A DNA stretch of 16,885 nucleotides from Candidatus Thorarchaeota archaeon (GCA_016840385.1 JAEOSL010000075.1:1-16885); one strand, 5' to 3'. Shown: positions 1-8,378, counted from the first letter of the stretch. Made by a program: numbers and translations. Notes: a model not told the origin generated them from the letters alone.

Positions 1-1
1 A

Positions 2-1792
2 GTCATTGGAGCATGCACATCTCAAATCATTGGTGTACCCCTAGCTAAACGCTTGAAGAGTGAGCTCGTATCATATGTTCCACTGAGAGAACACGTTGCA
101 TGGGTCCATAAGGATAATCCAAAGAGTGCCACAAACAAAGCTCTGGTTCTCCTTAACGATGCTGCAATTCATGTAGACTTTTTAGAACCACAAACCGAAG
201 TAGAAACACAGATGGAGAAGAAAGTCCTGATTATTGGTGGAGGTATTGCGGGTCTCAAGGTAGCAAGCGACCTTCTGAAATTGGGAATAGAAGTTACGCT
301 GTTGGAGCCACCAGAGTTTAGTTCCAAGGACTATTTGGAAAAGAACCAGTTCATGGCTGAAAAGAGTCACCTCAAGGGGATTGTTAAAGATTTGACAGCA
401 GGTTCCAAGGGAGCCAAGAAAATCAGTGGTTCAATTACAAAACTTGGCGGTAGAGCTGGACTGTATTCAGTTTCACTCAAACACGAAAGTGGAAAGGAAG
501 AGGAAATTCTTGTTGGTGCAATTGTCTTAGCAACTGCGTCGGAGCATTCTCCACCTTCCATAGCAAAGATGTGTCACCACGGAAAGTCAGATCAGACCAT
601 ATTGATTTCTGAACTAGCAGAGGCTATCGCAAAACAACCTGCAAAGGATAACAAAACAATATTCGTCGCTCAAGACCCATCTTACCACGATGGCTCTGCT
701 GCTGGCAGTTATCTTCTTCGAGAAGTAACTCTTGCTGCAGAGAAGGGGAACACAGTAATTGTTGCTCATTCTGACATTTACACGAAGGATGAGAATCTTT
801 ACAGAGCAGCTAGAAAAGCAGGTGCCATTTTTGTCAGAGGTTCTCTAGAGAAAGTTAGCAAGAAGAAGAAGCAACTTATTTGTCGGCTTGAGAACACATT
901 GGAATCTCAAGTTAGAGAATTCGCTGTAGACTATCTAGTTCTTCAAACAAAACTGAAACCTTGGTCAGGCACCAAACGAGTAGCTGATACACTTGGTTTG
1001 GATCTTGATGAAAATGGTTTCATTAATACTCGCTATGCAAAGATGAAACCAGTACAGACATCGAAAAGAGGAATCTTCATCGCTGGTAATGCAAAGGCAC
1101 CAATGAACCTCAATGATGCACTAGCATCAGCTTCCAACGCTTCTCTTGAAATTTACAAGAATCTGATCGCTGATGGTCAACGGAAGGGTTGGATTCCAGT
1201 AGTTGATGAGGAACCTTGTGATCTATGTGAAGCCTGTGTAAAGGCTTGTCCAAATGATGCACTACGAGTTGAAGGAGATAAAATCAAACATATCCCAATG
1301 CATTGTGAGTTCTGTGGTATCTGTGTATCTGCTTGTCCGACACGTGCTATAGAATTTCAATCACACAGCAAAGATAGCTGGTTGACAAGAATTGATGCAA
1401 TAGCTAAGAACCACAAGAAACTGGAAGGTAAGGAACCCTTCTCACTGGTTTATGCATGTAGTGAATGTGCAAACGCCTCAATTGACCAAGCAGGCTTTGC
1501 AGGTAAAGGGTATCCAACTGGTAGCTATGTGATTCAGTTCCCATGTGCGGGAATGGTATCACCAATTGAGATTTTGAAGGGCTTAGTTGTGGGAGCAGAA
1601 CAAATCGTCGTAGCACATTGTCCACCTGGAGGCTGTCATCATCAGACAGGAGACCATCTGTCAGAACTTGTTGTCAAGTTTACGCAGGACATGCTGAAGA
1701 GCATTGGTCAAGATCCCGATCGGGTGAAAGCAACGTACATGATTGCGGCGTTACCAAACAAGATGCAAGAGGAGGTGGCTCACCGTGGATAA
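2..1792 (+). CDS. HdrA-like flavoprotein fused to two ferredoxin clusters and a C-terminal MvhD domain (5' partial)
   Basis: The frame is open to the left edge, so the true start lies outside the window. The first visible residues (VIGACTSQ..., then LREHVAWVH) align with the HdrA N-terminal domain of the third gene (VIASCTPK..., LREHDTWVH). A TTG at 53 is therefore internal. Of 596 visible residues, an FAD-binding fold runs from IGGGIAG (78-84) to FIAGNAK (359-365). Two CxxCxxCxxxCP clusters follow (406-417, 435-446), then an MvhD-like domain with Cys 486, 489, 515, 540 and 545. MvhD domains carry a [2Fe-2S] cluster that passes electrons to HdrA. The HdrA-plus-MvhD order recalls QmoB. Oddly, the flavin domain lacks the CSMC motif and the inserted ferredoxin of normal HdrA, so it may be a structural or electron-relay subunit that does not bifurcate. 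It is the first visible gene of the operon and overlaps the next gene by 8 bases. Confidence 0.85.
   Translation, partial: VIGACTSQIIGVPLAKRLKSELVSYVPLREHVAWVHKDNPKSATNKALVLLNDAAIHVDFLEPQTEVETQMEKKVLIIGGGIAGLKVASDLLKLGIEVTLLEPPEFSSKDYLEKNQFMAEKSHLKGIVKDLTAGSKGAKKISGSITKLGGRAGLYSVSLKHESGKEEEILVGAIVLATASEHSPPSIAKMCHHGKSDQTILISELAEAIAKQPAKDNKTIFVAQDPSYHDGSAAGSYLLREVTLAAEKGNTVIVAHSDIYTKDENLYRAARKAGAIFVRGSLEKVSKKKKQLICRLENTLESQVREFAVDYLVLQTKLKPWSGTKRVADTLGLDLDENGFINTRYAKMKPVQTSKRGIFIAGNAKAPMNLNDALASASNASLEIYKNLIADGQRKGWIPVVDEEPCDLCEACVKACPNDALRVEGDKIKHIPMHCEFCGICVSACPTRAIEFQSHSKDSWLTRIDAIAKNHKKLEGKEPFSLVYACSECANASIDQAGFAGKGYPTGSYVIQFPCAGMVSPIEILKGLVVGAEQIVVAHCPPGGCHHQTGDHLSELVVKFTQDMLKSIGQDPDRVKATYMIAALPNKMQEEVAHRG
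1771..1777 (+). promoter_or_regulatory. Shine-Dalgarno site fixing the GTG start of the second gene
   Basis: GGAGGTG lies 7 bases before the GTG at 1785, inside the 3' end of the upstream gene. This favours 1785 over the upstream in-frame ATG at 1743, which would create a 50-base overlap, and over the ATG at 1797, which is too far away. Confidence 0.75.
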
Positions 1793-2711
1793 ACGAATGG
1801 AACTTCTTGATGCTATTAGAGCCATCGCAGTGAAGACACCAACAGATGAAGTTGAGGTTCCAGAATCCGTTGTAGGGTTTGGAACAATCGAATACATGGC
1901 TCAAACTTGCAGTGCATGTAAGAAGTGTATACTTGCGTGTGAGCCTGCTGCATTAGATATGGAAGACACTCTGAATATGCATGATTACTTGCGAGTAACT
2001 GTACCCCAAGAGGGATTCAGATCGAAGAACAGAGAAACCCTGGTAACATTATTGCAGAATCTCAAAGGAGACTATGACTGTGGTGATGTACAAGCAATAT
2101 CAGTACCAGAGGGACTTCCAGGTTACGGGTCAATCGTATGGAGTGCTCAGCAATGCATAGCTTGCGACAAATGTATTGAAGCATGTCCAGAGGATTGTCT
2201 GACATTACAGAAGACCTACAAACTTCCTGAGATAATCGGACCTGTCGAAGCGCCTCCATCTCTTCCTGTCGATAAGGATTGGGAACCATTCATCGTTTGT
2301 TTTGTTTGCTGGGAGTGTTCACACGCGGCTGCAGATCTTGCAGGTTTGATGCACTTACATTACCCTGCTTCTATTAGAACAATAAGAATTCCATGTAGCG
2401 GTGCGCTCGAACCAATTCACATAATGACAGCATTGGCACAAGGCGCCGATGGTGTGCTAGTAACAGGTTGCCTGCTGTCTGAGTGTCACTATGGTGGCGA
2501 TAGTCCAAAGGCTGGTAACTTCATGCAATATGATTTCGTTAAGTTCTGGTCAGATATTTTCGAAGAGATTGGCATAGGTGGCAGACTCAGCATCGACTTT
2601 GCATCTGCTGCGATGGGAATCAAGTTTGCTGAAATTGTAGAAACGTTCACTGAACAGATTAAGAAACTAGGACCGAGTCCAATTTCTGTGAAGACGGAGG
2701 TGCAAGAATAG
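1785..2711 (+). CDS. Ferredoxin-MvhD iron-sulfur protein, Hdr-complex electron-transfer subunit
   Basis: This 308-residue protein has two widely spaced four-cysteine clusters, Cys 42/45/48/52 and Cys 124/127/130/134. The first ends in CE rather than the usual CP. A C-terminal MvhD-like domain (about 168-285) follows, with Cys 172, 175, 178, 204, 229 and 234 and the family signatures YPASIRTIRI, GADGV and ECHYGG. In the known Hdr-Mvh complex, MvhD links the hydrogenase to HdrA; here no hydrogenase is visible. It probably relays electrons between an unknown partner and the HdrA proteins on either side. The GTG start at 1785 is chosen on its Shine-Dalgarno site. The stop codon TAG abuts the ATG of the next gene directly, implying translational coupling. 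It is cytosolic, with no membrane segment. Its substrate partner cannot be read from the sequence. Confidence 0.85.
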   Translation: MDKRMELLDAIRAIAVKTPTDEVEVPESVVGFGTIEYMAQTCSACKKCILACEPAALDMEDTLNMHDYLRVTVPQEGFRSKNRETLVTLLQNLKGDYDCGDVQAISVPEGLPGYGSIVWSAQQCIACDKCIEACPEDCLTLQKTYKLPEIIGPVEAPPSLPVDKDWEPFIVCFVCWECSHAAADLAGLMHLHYPASIRTIRIPCSGALEPIHIMTALAQGADGVLVTGCLLSECHYGGDSPKAGNFMQYDFVKFWSDIFEEIGIGGRLSIDFASAAMGIKFAEIVETFTEQIKKLGPSPISVKTEVQE

Positions 2712-5700
2712 ATGTCTAAGAAACGTAGTAAGAAGCAAGAAGATCGTATTGGTGTTTTTGTCTGCTCATGTGGCTCAAACATTGGTGGAGTCGTAGATGT
2801 TGACAAGCTTGCTCATAATTTTGATGACTATCCAGGTGTTGTTCTTTCGACATGGAATATGTTCACTTGTTCAAAAGAAGGACAAGTCAGAATTGCTGAT
2901 ACTATTGAGGAACATGACCTAACAGGTGTAGTGATTGCATCATGTACTCCTAAATTGCATGAAGAACTATTTCGTGATGTCATTGAGGAGAAAGGTCTCA
3001 ACAGATTCAGATTAGCACAAGCGAATTTGCGTGAACATGATACTTGGGTCCATGGTGATAAACCCGAGAAAGCTCAGAAACTTGCTTACGAACTCATTGC
3101 AGGTGCTGTTGAGCGTGCTAAACTTCTCGAAGATATTGGATTCGAAGATTATCCAGTTGAAAAGAGTGTAATGGTTGTAGGTGCAGGAATTGCAGGAATC
3201 CAAACAGCTCTTGATCTAGCTGACAAAGGAATCCATGTTGATTTGATTGAACGAAATGTGTCAGTCGGTGGATATATGGCGAAACTGGAAAAGACCTTCC
3301 CAACACTAGACTGTTCAATGTGTATTCTTTCTCCAAAGCTAAGTGCTGTAGACAGGAACAAGAATATCACCATTTACACTACAACTGAGGTAGAAGAGGT
3401 TGAGAGAGATTATGGTAACTTCAAGGTTAAACTTGCTAAGCATCCACGATACATAGACTTAGAGAAATGTAATGATTGTGGAGATTGCCTTAAAGTCTGT
3501 CCAGTTACCACATCAAAGCATCACGATCTTGGAATGTCAAAACGGACAGCAATCTACAAGCCATTCCCACAAGCTATACCTGGTGCAGTATCAATCGAGA
3601 AACTTGGCCATGCTGCATGTAAGATTTCGTGCCCAGCACATGTTAGTTGCCAAGGCTTTGTCACACTTACTCGAGAGGGTAAGTATGAAGAAGCACTCAA
3701 ACTTGTTCGAGAGGCAATACCCTTCCCAGGAGCATTGGGTCGTGTTTGTCCGGCACTCTGTGAAGATGAGTGCGAGAGGGGTACTTACGATAAGAGTGTG
3801 AGCATCAGGAATGTTCACAGATGGCTTCATGATCATGAACTTGAATCAGGAGGAGCTGCTCCTGTCGAGAATGTAATCGACAAGAAAGAAAAAGTAGCAG
3901 TGGTTGGTGCAGGACCAGCTGGAATAGCATGTGCACTTTATCTCGCACAACAAGGATACCCTGTAACAGTATTTGAAGAACGAGAAGAAGCAGGTGGATT
4001 GCTTCGTTGGGGAATTCCAAAGCACAGACTACCACGCGACATTCTCAAGTCAGAGATAGAGTATGTTCAGCAGCACGGAGTAGAGATTGTTACCGGAAAG
4101 CGTATTGGCTCTGTTGATGAACTCAGAAAACAAGGGTTCGATGCAATCTTTCTCGGAACTGGTGCTTACGTAAGCTCCAAACTTCGAGTGAATGGAGAAG
4201 ATGCTAAAGGTGTCTATCATGCACTCGATTTCCTTTATCGAGTAAATGGTGATCAGAAAGTTGACCTCGGTACCAAGGTTGCAGTCATCGGAGGTGGTAA
4301 CTCCGCCATAGATTCAGCTCGAGTTGCACTTCGTCTAGGCGCAGACGTCACCTTAGTCTATCGAAGGTCAAGAGCTGAGATGCCTGCAATCAAGAGTGAA
4401 ATTGATGACGCCGTGAAAGAAGGAGTGAAGCTAAAGTTACTTGCTAATCCAGTGGAAGTACTAACTACCAATGGAGCGGTTTCTGGCATCAAATGCATCA
4501 AGATGAAGTTAGGAGAACCAGATGCTTCAGGTCGACGACGCCCTGTTCCAGTTCCTGGTTCAGAATTCGACTTGGATATTGACAACGTCATAATTGCTAT
4601 TGGTCAATCAGTTCATCCAGATGGACCTCATTCAGAACTTGAGCTATCAAAATGGAGTACACCTGTTGTTGATGCAACCACAATGCAGACCAGTGAGAAA
4701 GATGTATTCGCAGGAGGAGACCTAGTTACAGGTCCAGCCCTTGCAGTAGAAGCTGTTGGTGCTGGACATGAAGCTGCCAAGTCAATCGCCTTCTTCCTCC
4801 AGGATCTTGATCTCATAGAAAGCAGAGTAAAGGCTCAGCCTAGAGCTCCGAGACCTGAACTTGAACAGGAGGACCTTCCTGGTGGAAAGCGTGCGAAAAT
4901 GAAAGCACTACCTGCACAAACACGAGCTACGAATTTCGACGAAGTAGAACTTGGTTTCACTGAGAAGATCGCAGTTAAAGAATCAGCGCGATGTCTGAAT
5001 TGTGCTATCTGCTGTGAATGCAAGTTGTGTGTTGAAGCTTGTGAGAAAGATGCTATCGACCATGATATGGTTGAAGAGGAAGTTGAACTCACAGTGGGTG
5101 CAATTGTCGCGGCCACTGGGTTCCAAGAAATTAGTATGGAAGAGCTTCCAGAGTATGGTGGTGGTAAATTCAAGAGAGTTATCACAGGAGGCCAATACGG
5201 ACGTTTACTGAGTCTTGTTGGTCCAACTGCAGGCAAAGTTATGATTCCACCGGAGTACACTGAAACTCCAAAGAAGGTCGCGTACATTAACTGTGCTGGA
5301 TCACGAGATGAAAAATGTCGACCTTGGTGTTGCAATTTCGGATGCATGTACACTCTTCGTCATGTGGAAATGACTCATCGTGAGTATCACAATGATATCG
5401 ACCAGTGGGTTATCTACCACGAGCTCCGAGCTGGTGGAAAAGAGTACGAGCAATTCTATGGTCGTGTTAGAGAGCACGGTGCGAATTTCGTACGTGGGTT
5501 CCCAAGCGACTTCACCGAAGAAAAAGATGGTACAATCAGTTTCTCCATCTTTGACCAAGGAAGTGGTCAACTCTTGCGGTTGAACTTCGACCTTGTTGTT
5601 CTAACAATGGCGGTTGACCCAGCGGAGGGTGCAGCTGAATTAGCACACAAGCTTGGAGTTGACCGGAGTGAGGGTGGCTTCATGAAAGAACTTCATCCAA

Positions 5701-6116
5701 AGCTTGAACCTGTAAGTACAAAGGCGCGTGGTGTGTTTATTGCCGGAGCCGCCCAGAGTCCAAAGGATATTCCCGCATGTGTATCAGATGGGAAGGCTGC
5801 AGCAAGTGCAGCTTCATCCCATGTACTCAAGGGACAAGTTCGAGTTCAGATGGACAAAGCTGTCATTGATGATGAACTGTGTATTGGATGCGGTCTCTGT
5901 GAGCAAGTGTGTCCATTCGATGCCATCACACTTGAAGACCGTGAAGATGGACCAAAGCTATCAGTGGTCAACTCATTGCTCTGTACGGGTTGCGGTAAGT
6001 GTCAGGTGGTTTGTCCCACAGGCGCAGCAAAACGCAAGCACTACACAACTGAGCAGATCAATGCAGAGATACTCGGTCTTATTGCAGCTCACAGAAAGCA
6101 GAAGGCATCTCCGTAG
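2712..6116 (+). CDS. hdrA: HdrA with an internal GltD/NfnB-like NAD(P)H-FAD module; candidate electron-bifurcating subunit
   Basis: This protein has 1134 residues, against roughly 650 for ordinary HdrA. The N-terminal HdrA domain (10-140, VCSCGSNIGG) precedes an FAD Rossmann motif VVGAGIAG (155-162), the HdrA motif DCSMC (200-204) and a ferredoxin cluster CNDCGDCLKVCP (253-264). HdrA sequence stops at KPFPQAIPG (283-291) and resumes near residue 761. Between them lies a complete GltD-like module: cysteines 303-354, a second FAD motif VVGAGPAG (397-404), the NAD(P)H motif VIGGGNSA (525-532) with YRRSRAEMPA, and AGGDL (667-671). A CLNC...C...C...C cluster follows (761-777), then the second HdrA FAD half (to FIAGAAQ, 1009-1015) and two C-terminal 4Fe-4S clusters (1057-1068, 1091-1102). 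HdrA is the flavin-bifurcating subunit; the insert suggests NAD(P)H as donor or acceptor. A GGAGGTG sits 9 bases before the ATG. Whether it uses NADH or NADPH is undecided. Confidence 0.9.
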   Translation: MSKKRSKKQEDRIGVFVCSCGSNIGGVVDVDKLAHNFDDYPGVVLSTWNMFTCSKEGQVRIADTIEEHDLTGVVIASCTPKLHEELFRDVIEEKGLNRFRLAQANLREHDTWVHGDKPEKAQKLAYELIAGAVERAKLLEDIGFEDYPVEKSVMVVGAGIAGIQTALDLADKGIHVDLIERNVSVGGYMAKLEKTFPTLDCSMCILSPKLSAVDRNKNITIYTTTEVEEVERDYGNFKVKLAKHPRYIDLEKCNDCGDCLKVCPVTTSKHHDLGMSKRTAIYKPFPQAIPGAVSIEKLGHAACKISCPAHVSCQGFVTLTREGKYEEALKLVREAIPFPGALGRVCPALCEDECERGTYDKSVSIRNVHRWLHDHELESGGAAPVENVIDKKEKVAVVGAGPAGIACALYLAQQGYPVTVFEEREEAGGLLRWGIPKHRLPRDILKSEIEYVQQHGVEIVTGKRIGSVDELRKQGFDAIFLGTGAYVSSKLRVNGEDAKGVYHALDFLYRVNGDQKVDLGTKVAVIGGGNSAIDSARVALRLGADVTLVYRRSRAEMPAIKSEIDDAVKEGVKLKLLANPVEVLTTNGAVSGIKCIKMKLGEPDASGRRRPVPVPGSEFDLDIDNVIIAIGQSVHPDGPHSELELSKWSTPVVDATTMQTSEKDVFAGGDLVTGPALAVEAVGAGHEAAKSIAFFLQDLDLIESRVKAQPRAPRPELEQEDLPGGKRAKMKALPAQTRATNFDEVELGFTEKIAVKESARCLNCAICCECKLCVEACEKDAIDHDMVEEEVELTVGAIVAATGFQEISMEELPEYGGGKFKRVITGGQYGRLLSLVGPTAGKVMIPPEYTETPKKVAYINCAGSRDEKCRPWCCNFGCMYTLRHVEMTHREYHNDIDQWVIYHELRAGGKEYEQFYGRVREHGANFVRGFPSDFTEEKDGTISFSIFDQGSGQLLRLNFDLVVLTMAVDPAEGAAELAHKLGVDRSEGGFMKELHPKLEPVSTKARGVFIAGAAQSPKDIPACVSDGKAAASAASSHVLKGQVRVQMDKAVIDDELCIGCGLCEQVCPFDAITLEDREDGPKLSVVNSLLCTGCGKCQVVCPTGAAKRKHYTTEQINAEILGLIAAHRKQKASP

Positions 6117-6138
6117 AAACTCATGTGGAGAACACACT

Positions 6139-6921
6139 ATGAATCATAGGAAAGAAGCTAAGGAGAATACTCTCGAATTACACAGAGTGTTCCAACAGCT
6201 TCTTGATGATGAGAAAGAACAGGGAGACCTTGGTGTAACTAGTTTCAAAGTTGTCTCTGATGAACTAATGGATGTACAGAAGGAGAAACTTCGTGAGATA
6301 ACCGAAGAGCAATTTGATATCCTCTACGAATCTGGCTCAATCATTTGCATAGCTGTTGCATATCGAGACCCCATCATTGATCACATTGACAACAAGCAAA
6401 CTGGTGAGATTGATTATCCTCTCTGGAATAAATACGCAAGAGAGTATGATAGAATCAATCAGATCCTGAATCGGATGGCTCCCGCGATATCAGCTCACTT
6501 TGGCGGCATTCCTCTGAAGGCAACCATTGGAGGTATGAAAGGAGAGGTAGAACATGTCTGGGAATACTGGCCGTTGGTCGTTTCTCACAGAGTTGTAGCT
6601 GAAAACTCAGGGATTGGTTGGCGAGGTAAGAATCAACTTATCATCCATGAGAAATTCAGTTGTGCAATCAGGTTTGCATCAATAATTACTACAATACCAT
6701 TGCAGCACGGAGAAAGAATGGAGTCGAAGTGCGGAGATTGTACGGCTTGTGAAGATGCCTGCGGTTTCATCAAACATCGGGACATTCTGCCAGACTACAG
6801 AGAGAATTGTCATCGGTATATTCAGTTTCTGAAATCAAAGGGTATTGAGAAGGACATCTGTGGTAAATGCATCAAAGCCTGCTATCGGCAAAGTCAATTC
6901 CAGAACCAATTCTCACTCTAA
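6139..6921 (+). CDS. Short QueG-like (epoxyqueuosine reductase family) iron-sulfur protein
   Basis: This 260-residue protein resembles epoxyqueuosine reductase QueG, a cobalamin and 4Fe-4S enzyme of tRNA modification that is related to reductive dehalogenases. The family signature SGIGWRGKN is at 157-165. The eight cluster cysteines expected for two [4Fe-4S] centres are all present: 198, 201, 204, 208, 224, 241, 244 and 248. It lacks the C-terminal extension of typical QueG (about 350-380 residues). The usual CP pairs read CG and CY, and the region holding the catalytic Asp of QueG reads EYWP, so the substrate may differ. The ATG at 6139 has GGAG 8 bases upstream; an in-frame opening back to 5728 is only overlap with hdrA. 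It starts 22 bases after the hdrA stop, probably in the same operon. Archaeal QueG activity is not assured, and a corrinoid-linked reductase of unknown substrate is an alternative. Confidence 0.75.
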   Translation: MNHRKEAKENTLELHRVFQQLLDDEKEQGDLGVTSFKVVSDELMDVQKEKLREITEEQFDILYESGSIICIAVAYRDPIIDHIDNKQTGEIDYPLWNKYAREYDRINQILNRMAPAISAHFGGIPLKATIGGMKGEVEHVWEYWPLVVSHRVVAENSGIGWRGKNQLIIHEKFSCAIRFASIITTIPLQHGERMESKCGDCTACEDACGFIKHRDILPDYRENCHRYIQFLKSKGIEKDICGKCIKACYRQSQFQNQFSL

Positions 6922-7490
6922 CGATTGAAGCTAGATTTTGAACTATTCCACCAAGTATCCCATTCATCCCGCATCCTTTTTCGAGATTTTGGATGAGACC
7001 CACCTACAAACGATGAACCAGGATTCCCAAGAGAACGCCGAATCAGAACAATCTGTCCAACATGACCTAGAAAGTGAAGAGAGATTCTTTTGATACTCCT
7101 CTCCAAGGTTTCCTCTATCTCGGGAAAAATCACTCTTTGGAAATCAGCATCTTCTAGATTATTGAGATAAGCGAAACTCATCGTGGATATCTTGAGATAT
7201 TTGTCAACGAGTTCTTCAAAGGTCAACAAGGATTCTGTACTCGCTATCTCTTCTTTTGTTGTACCATATCTGTAGTAATGCGTAGCATCATCACTGAGAA
7301 TCTGGATTTCTTGACAAGTCACAGAGAGAACCATATGTAAATGCGAGAAGCAATGCCCAACAATCCAACCGATAGTATTGGTACTAGGAATGGCTTGCTT
7401 GTTTACTTCTTCGGGTCTAATATCTTTGAAAGAATACAGAAGGTTACTTTCTGCGATTTGTAGTAGATCAATTGTTGACTCTTTCATCAT
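6918..7490 (-). CDS. DinB-fold (DinB_2 superfamily) putative metal-binding protein
   Basis: This 190-residue protein matches the DinB/YfiT-like four-helix bundle pattern. An N-terminal helix is followed by NTIGWIVGHCFSHLHM (38-53), and a later helix reads LHFLGHVGQIVLIRR (138-152), which typically ends in a short GNPG turn, as it does here. Candidate metal ligands are His 46 (or 50), His 139 and His 143. Family members are often thiol-dependent transferases or proteins of unknown function, so no reaction is assigned. Tandem ATGs lie at 7490 and 7487, with GGAG 7 bases before the first. Its stop overlaps the stop of the QueG-like gene by 4 bases in a tail-to-tail arrangement, and it is divergent from the ABC operon across 115 bases. 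The C-terminus is basic and tryptophan-rich (about 167-190). Confidence 0.75.
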   Translation of the reverse strand: MMKESTIDLLQIAESNLLYSFKDIRPEEVNKQAIPSTNTIGWIVGHCFSHLHMVLSVTCQEIQILSDDATHYYRYGTTKEEIASTESLLTFEELVDKYLKISTMSFAYLNNLEDADFQRVIFPEIEETLERSIKRISLHFLGHVGQIVLIRRSLGNPGSSFVGGSHPKSRKRMRDEWDTWWNSSKSSFNR

Positions 7491-7563
7491 TATCGTGCTC
7501 CAACCAAAATAGGATTGTAGTGCAAATAAGTGCAGCCGTTCCGTGAAAATATTTTGTAAAATG

Positions 7564-7571
7564 TTTATAAC
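7564..7571 (+). promoter_or_regulatory. Candidate archaeal TATA box for the ABC transporter operon
   Basis: TTTATAAC lies in an AT-rich part of the 115-base divergent intergenic region. It would place the transcription start around 7590, just before the GGAG and GTG of the ATPase gene. This is assigned by eye from position and composition only. Confidence 0.35.
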
Positions 7572-7605
7572 AACAAAACATGAAGAGTAAATGGAGATTG
7601 GTTAG

Positions 7606-8376
7606 GTGTCAGGTAGTATCGATATACAGACCGTAGGTTTGTCAAAGAATTTTGGTAGTGTTGTTGCGTTAAGCAATCTAGACCTTGAGGTACAAAGAGG
7701 TAGTGTATTTGGACTCTTAGGACCTAATGGAGCTGGGAAGACAACGGCAGTGCGGATATTGTCAGGACTATTAAAACAAACCAGCGGAAATGCCAAGGTT
7801 TGTGGTTTTGATATTGATTCTCAGAGAAGAGAAATCAAGTCAGCTACAGGTCTCTTACCTGAAACTCCTGGGCTCTATTCAAAATTGTCTGCGGTTGAAT
7901 TTCTTGAATTCATTGGAGCCCTAAATGACATGAGCGGTGAGCTCTTGAACAGGCGAATTGATAGTCTCATGGAATTGATGGGTCTAGATGAGAGACAAAA
8001 TGATCTGCTCGAGAGCTATAGCAGTGGAATGAAGCAGAAGGTCCTAGTAGCATCAACCGTGTTACATGAACCTCAGCTTGTCTTCCTTGATGAACCTACG
8101 TCAAGACTAGATCCTGCGGCAAGCGCTCTTGTCAAGGAAATCATTGAAGCTATGGCCAAGGAAATGGATACAACATTTTTCATTTGCACCCACATGACCG
8201 ATTTCGCAGAGGATGTCTGTGAAACAATTGGGATTTTGAATGAGGGTATACTGAATACATTAGGTTCACCTCGTGATATCATAGATCAAGTTGGAGCAAA
8301 GGACTTGGAAGAGGCATACCTTAAGATTGTTGGAGGTCAGGTAGATAGATCCAAACTTCTCAGCTGGAGGGACTGA
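7606..8376 (+). CDS. ABC transporter ATP-binding protein, ABC-2/NatA-like exporter type
   Basis: This 256-residue nucleotide-binding domain has every core motif. Walker A is GPNGAGKT (39-46). The Q-loop region LLPETPGLY (83-91) has Glu in place of Gln, common in NatA-like ATPases. The signature is YSSGMKQK (138-145), Walker B is LVFLDEP (158-164), the D-loop is SRLD (166-169, usually SGLD), and the switch His is 196 (CTHM). It hydrolyses ATP to drive the permease encoded immediately downstream, probably as a homodimer or half-transporter pair on the cytosolic face. The GTG start at 7606 has GGAG 9 bases upstream. The stop is 2 bases before the likely permease start, so the two genes are translationally coupled. 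The substrate is unknown; exporters with this domain plan move drugs, lipids, ions or envelope precursors. Confidence 0.92.
   Translation: MSGSIDIQTVGLSKNFGSVVALSNLDLEVQRGSVFGLLGPNGAGKTTAVRILSGLLKQTSGNAKVCGFDIDSQRREIKSATGLLPETPGLYSKLSAVEFLEFIGALNDMSGELLNRRIDSLMELMGLDERQNDLLESYSSGMKQKVLVASTVLHEPQLVFLDEPTSRLDPAASALVKEIIEAMAKEMDTTFFICTHMTDFAEDVCETIGILNEGILNTLGSPRDIIDQVGAKDLEEAYLKIVGGQVDRSKLLSWRD
8366..8371 (+). promoter_or_regulatory. Shine-Dalgarno site pointing to a CTG start for the permease
   Basis: GGAGGG sits at the 3' end of the ATPase gene, 7 bases before CTG at 8379. The first ATG/GTG/TTG in that frame is the TTG at 8436, which has no ribosome-binding site at useful spacing. Confidence 0.5.
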
Positions 8377-8378
8377 AT

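Noticed and set aside
53..1792. TTG at 53 as the start of the first gene
   Set aside because: The frame is open to the left edge and the upstream residues align with the HdrA N-terminal domain, so the gene is truncated by the window.
3472..3801. 109-codon plus-strand open frame inside hdrA
   Set aside because: It is an out-of-frame shadow crossing the first ferredoxin cluster and the start of the GltD-like module.
3560..4995. The GltD-like stretch as a separate gene or an assembly fusion
   Set aside because: The reading frame is continuous with no stop or ribosome-binding site at either boundary, and HdrA sequence resumes in register after it, so a true fusion is more likely.
4835..5353. 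172-codon minus-strand open frame inside hdrA
   Set aside because: It is antisense to well-conserved HdrA and ferredoxin motifs, with no recognisable domain of its own.
5728..6138. In-frame N-terminal extension of the QueG-like gene overlapping hdrA
   Set aside because: It reads hdrA in another frame, has no family similarity, and the ATG at 6139 has a proper ribosome-binding site.
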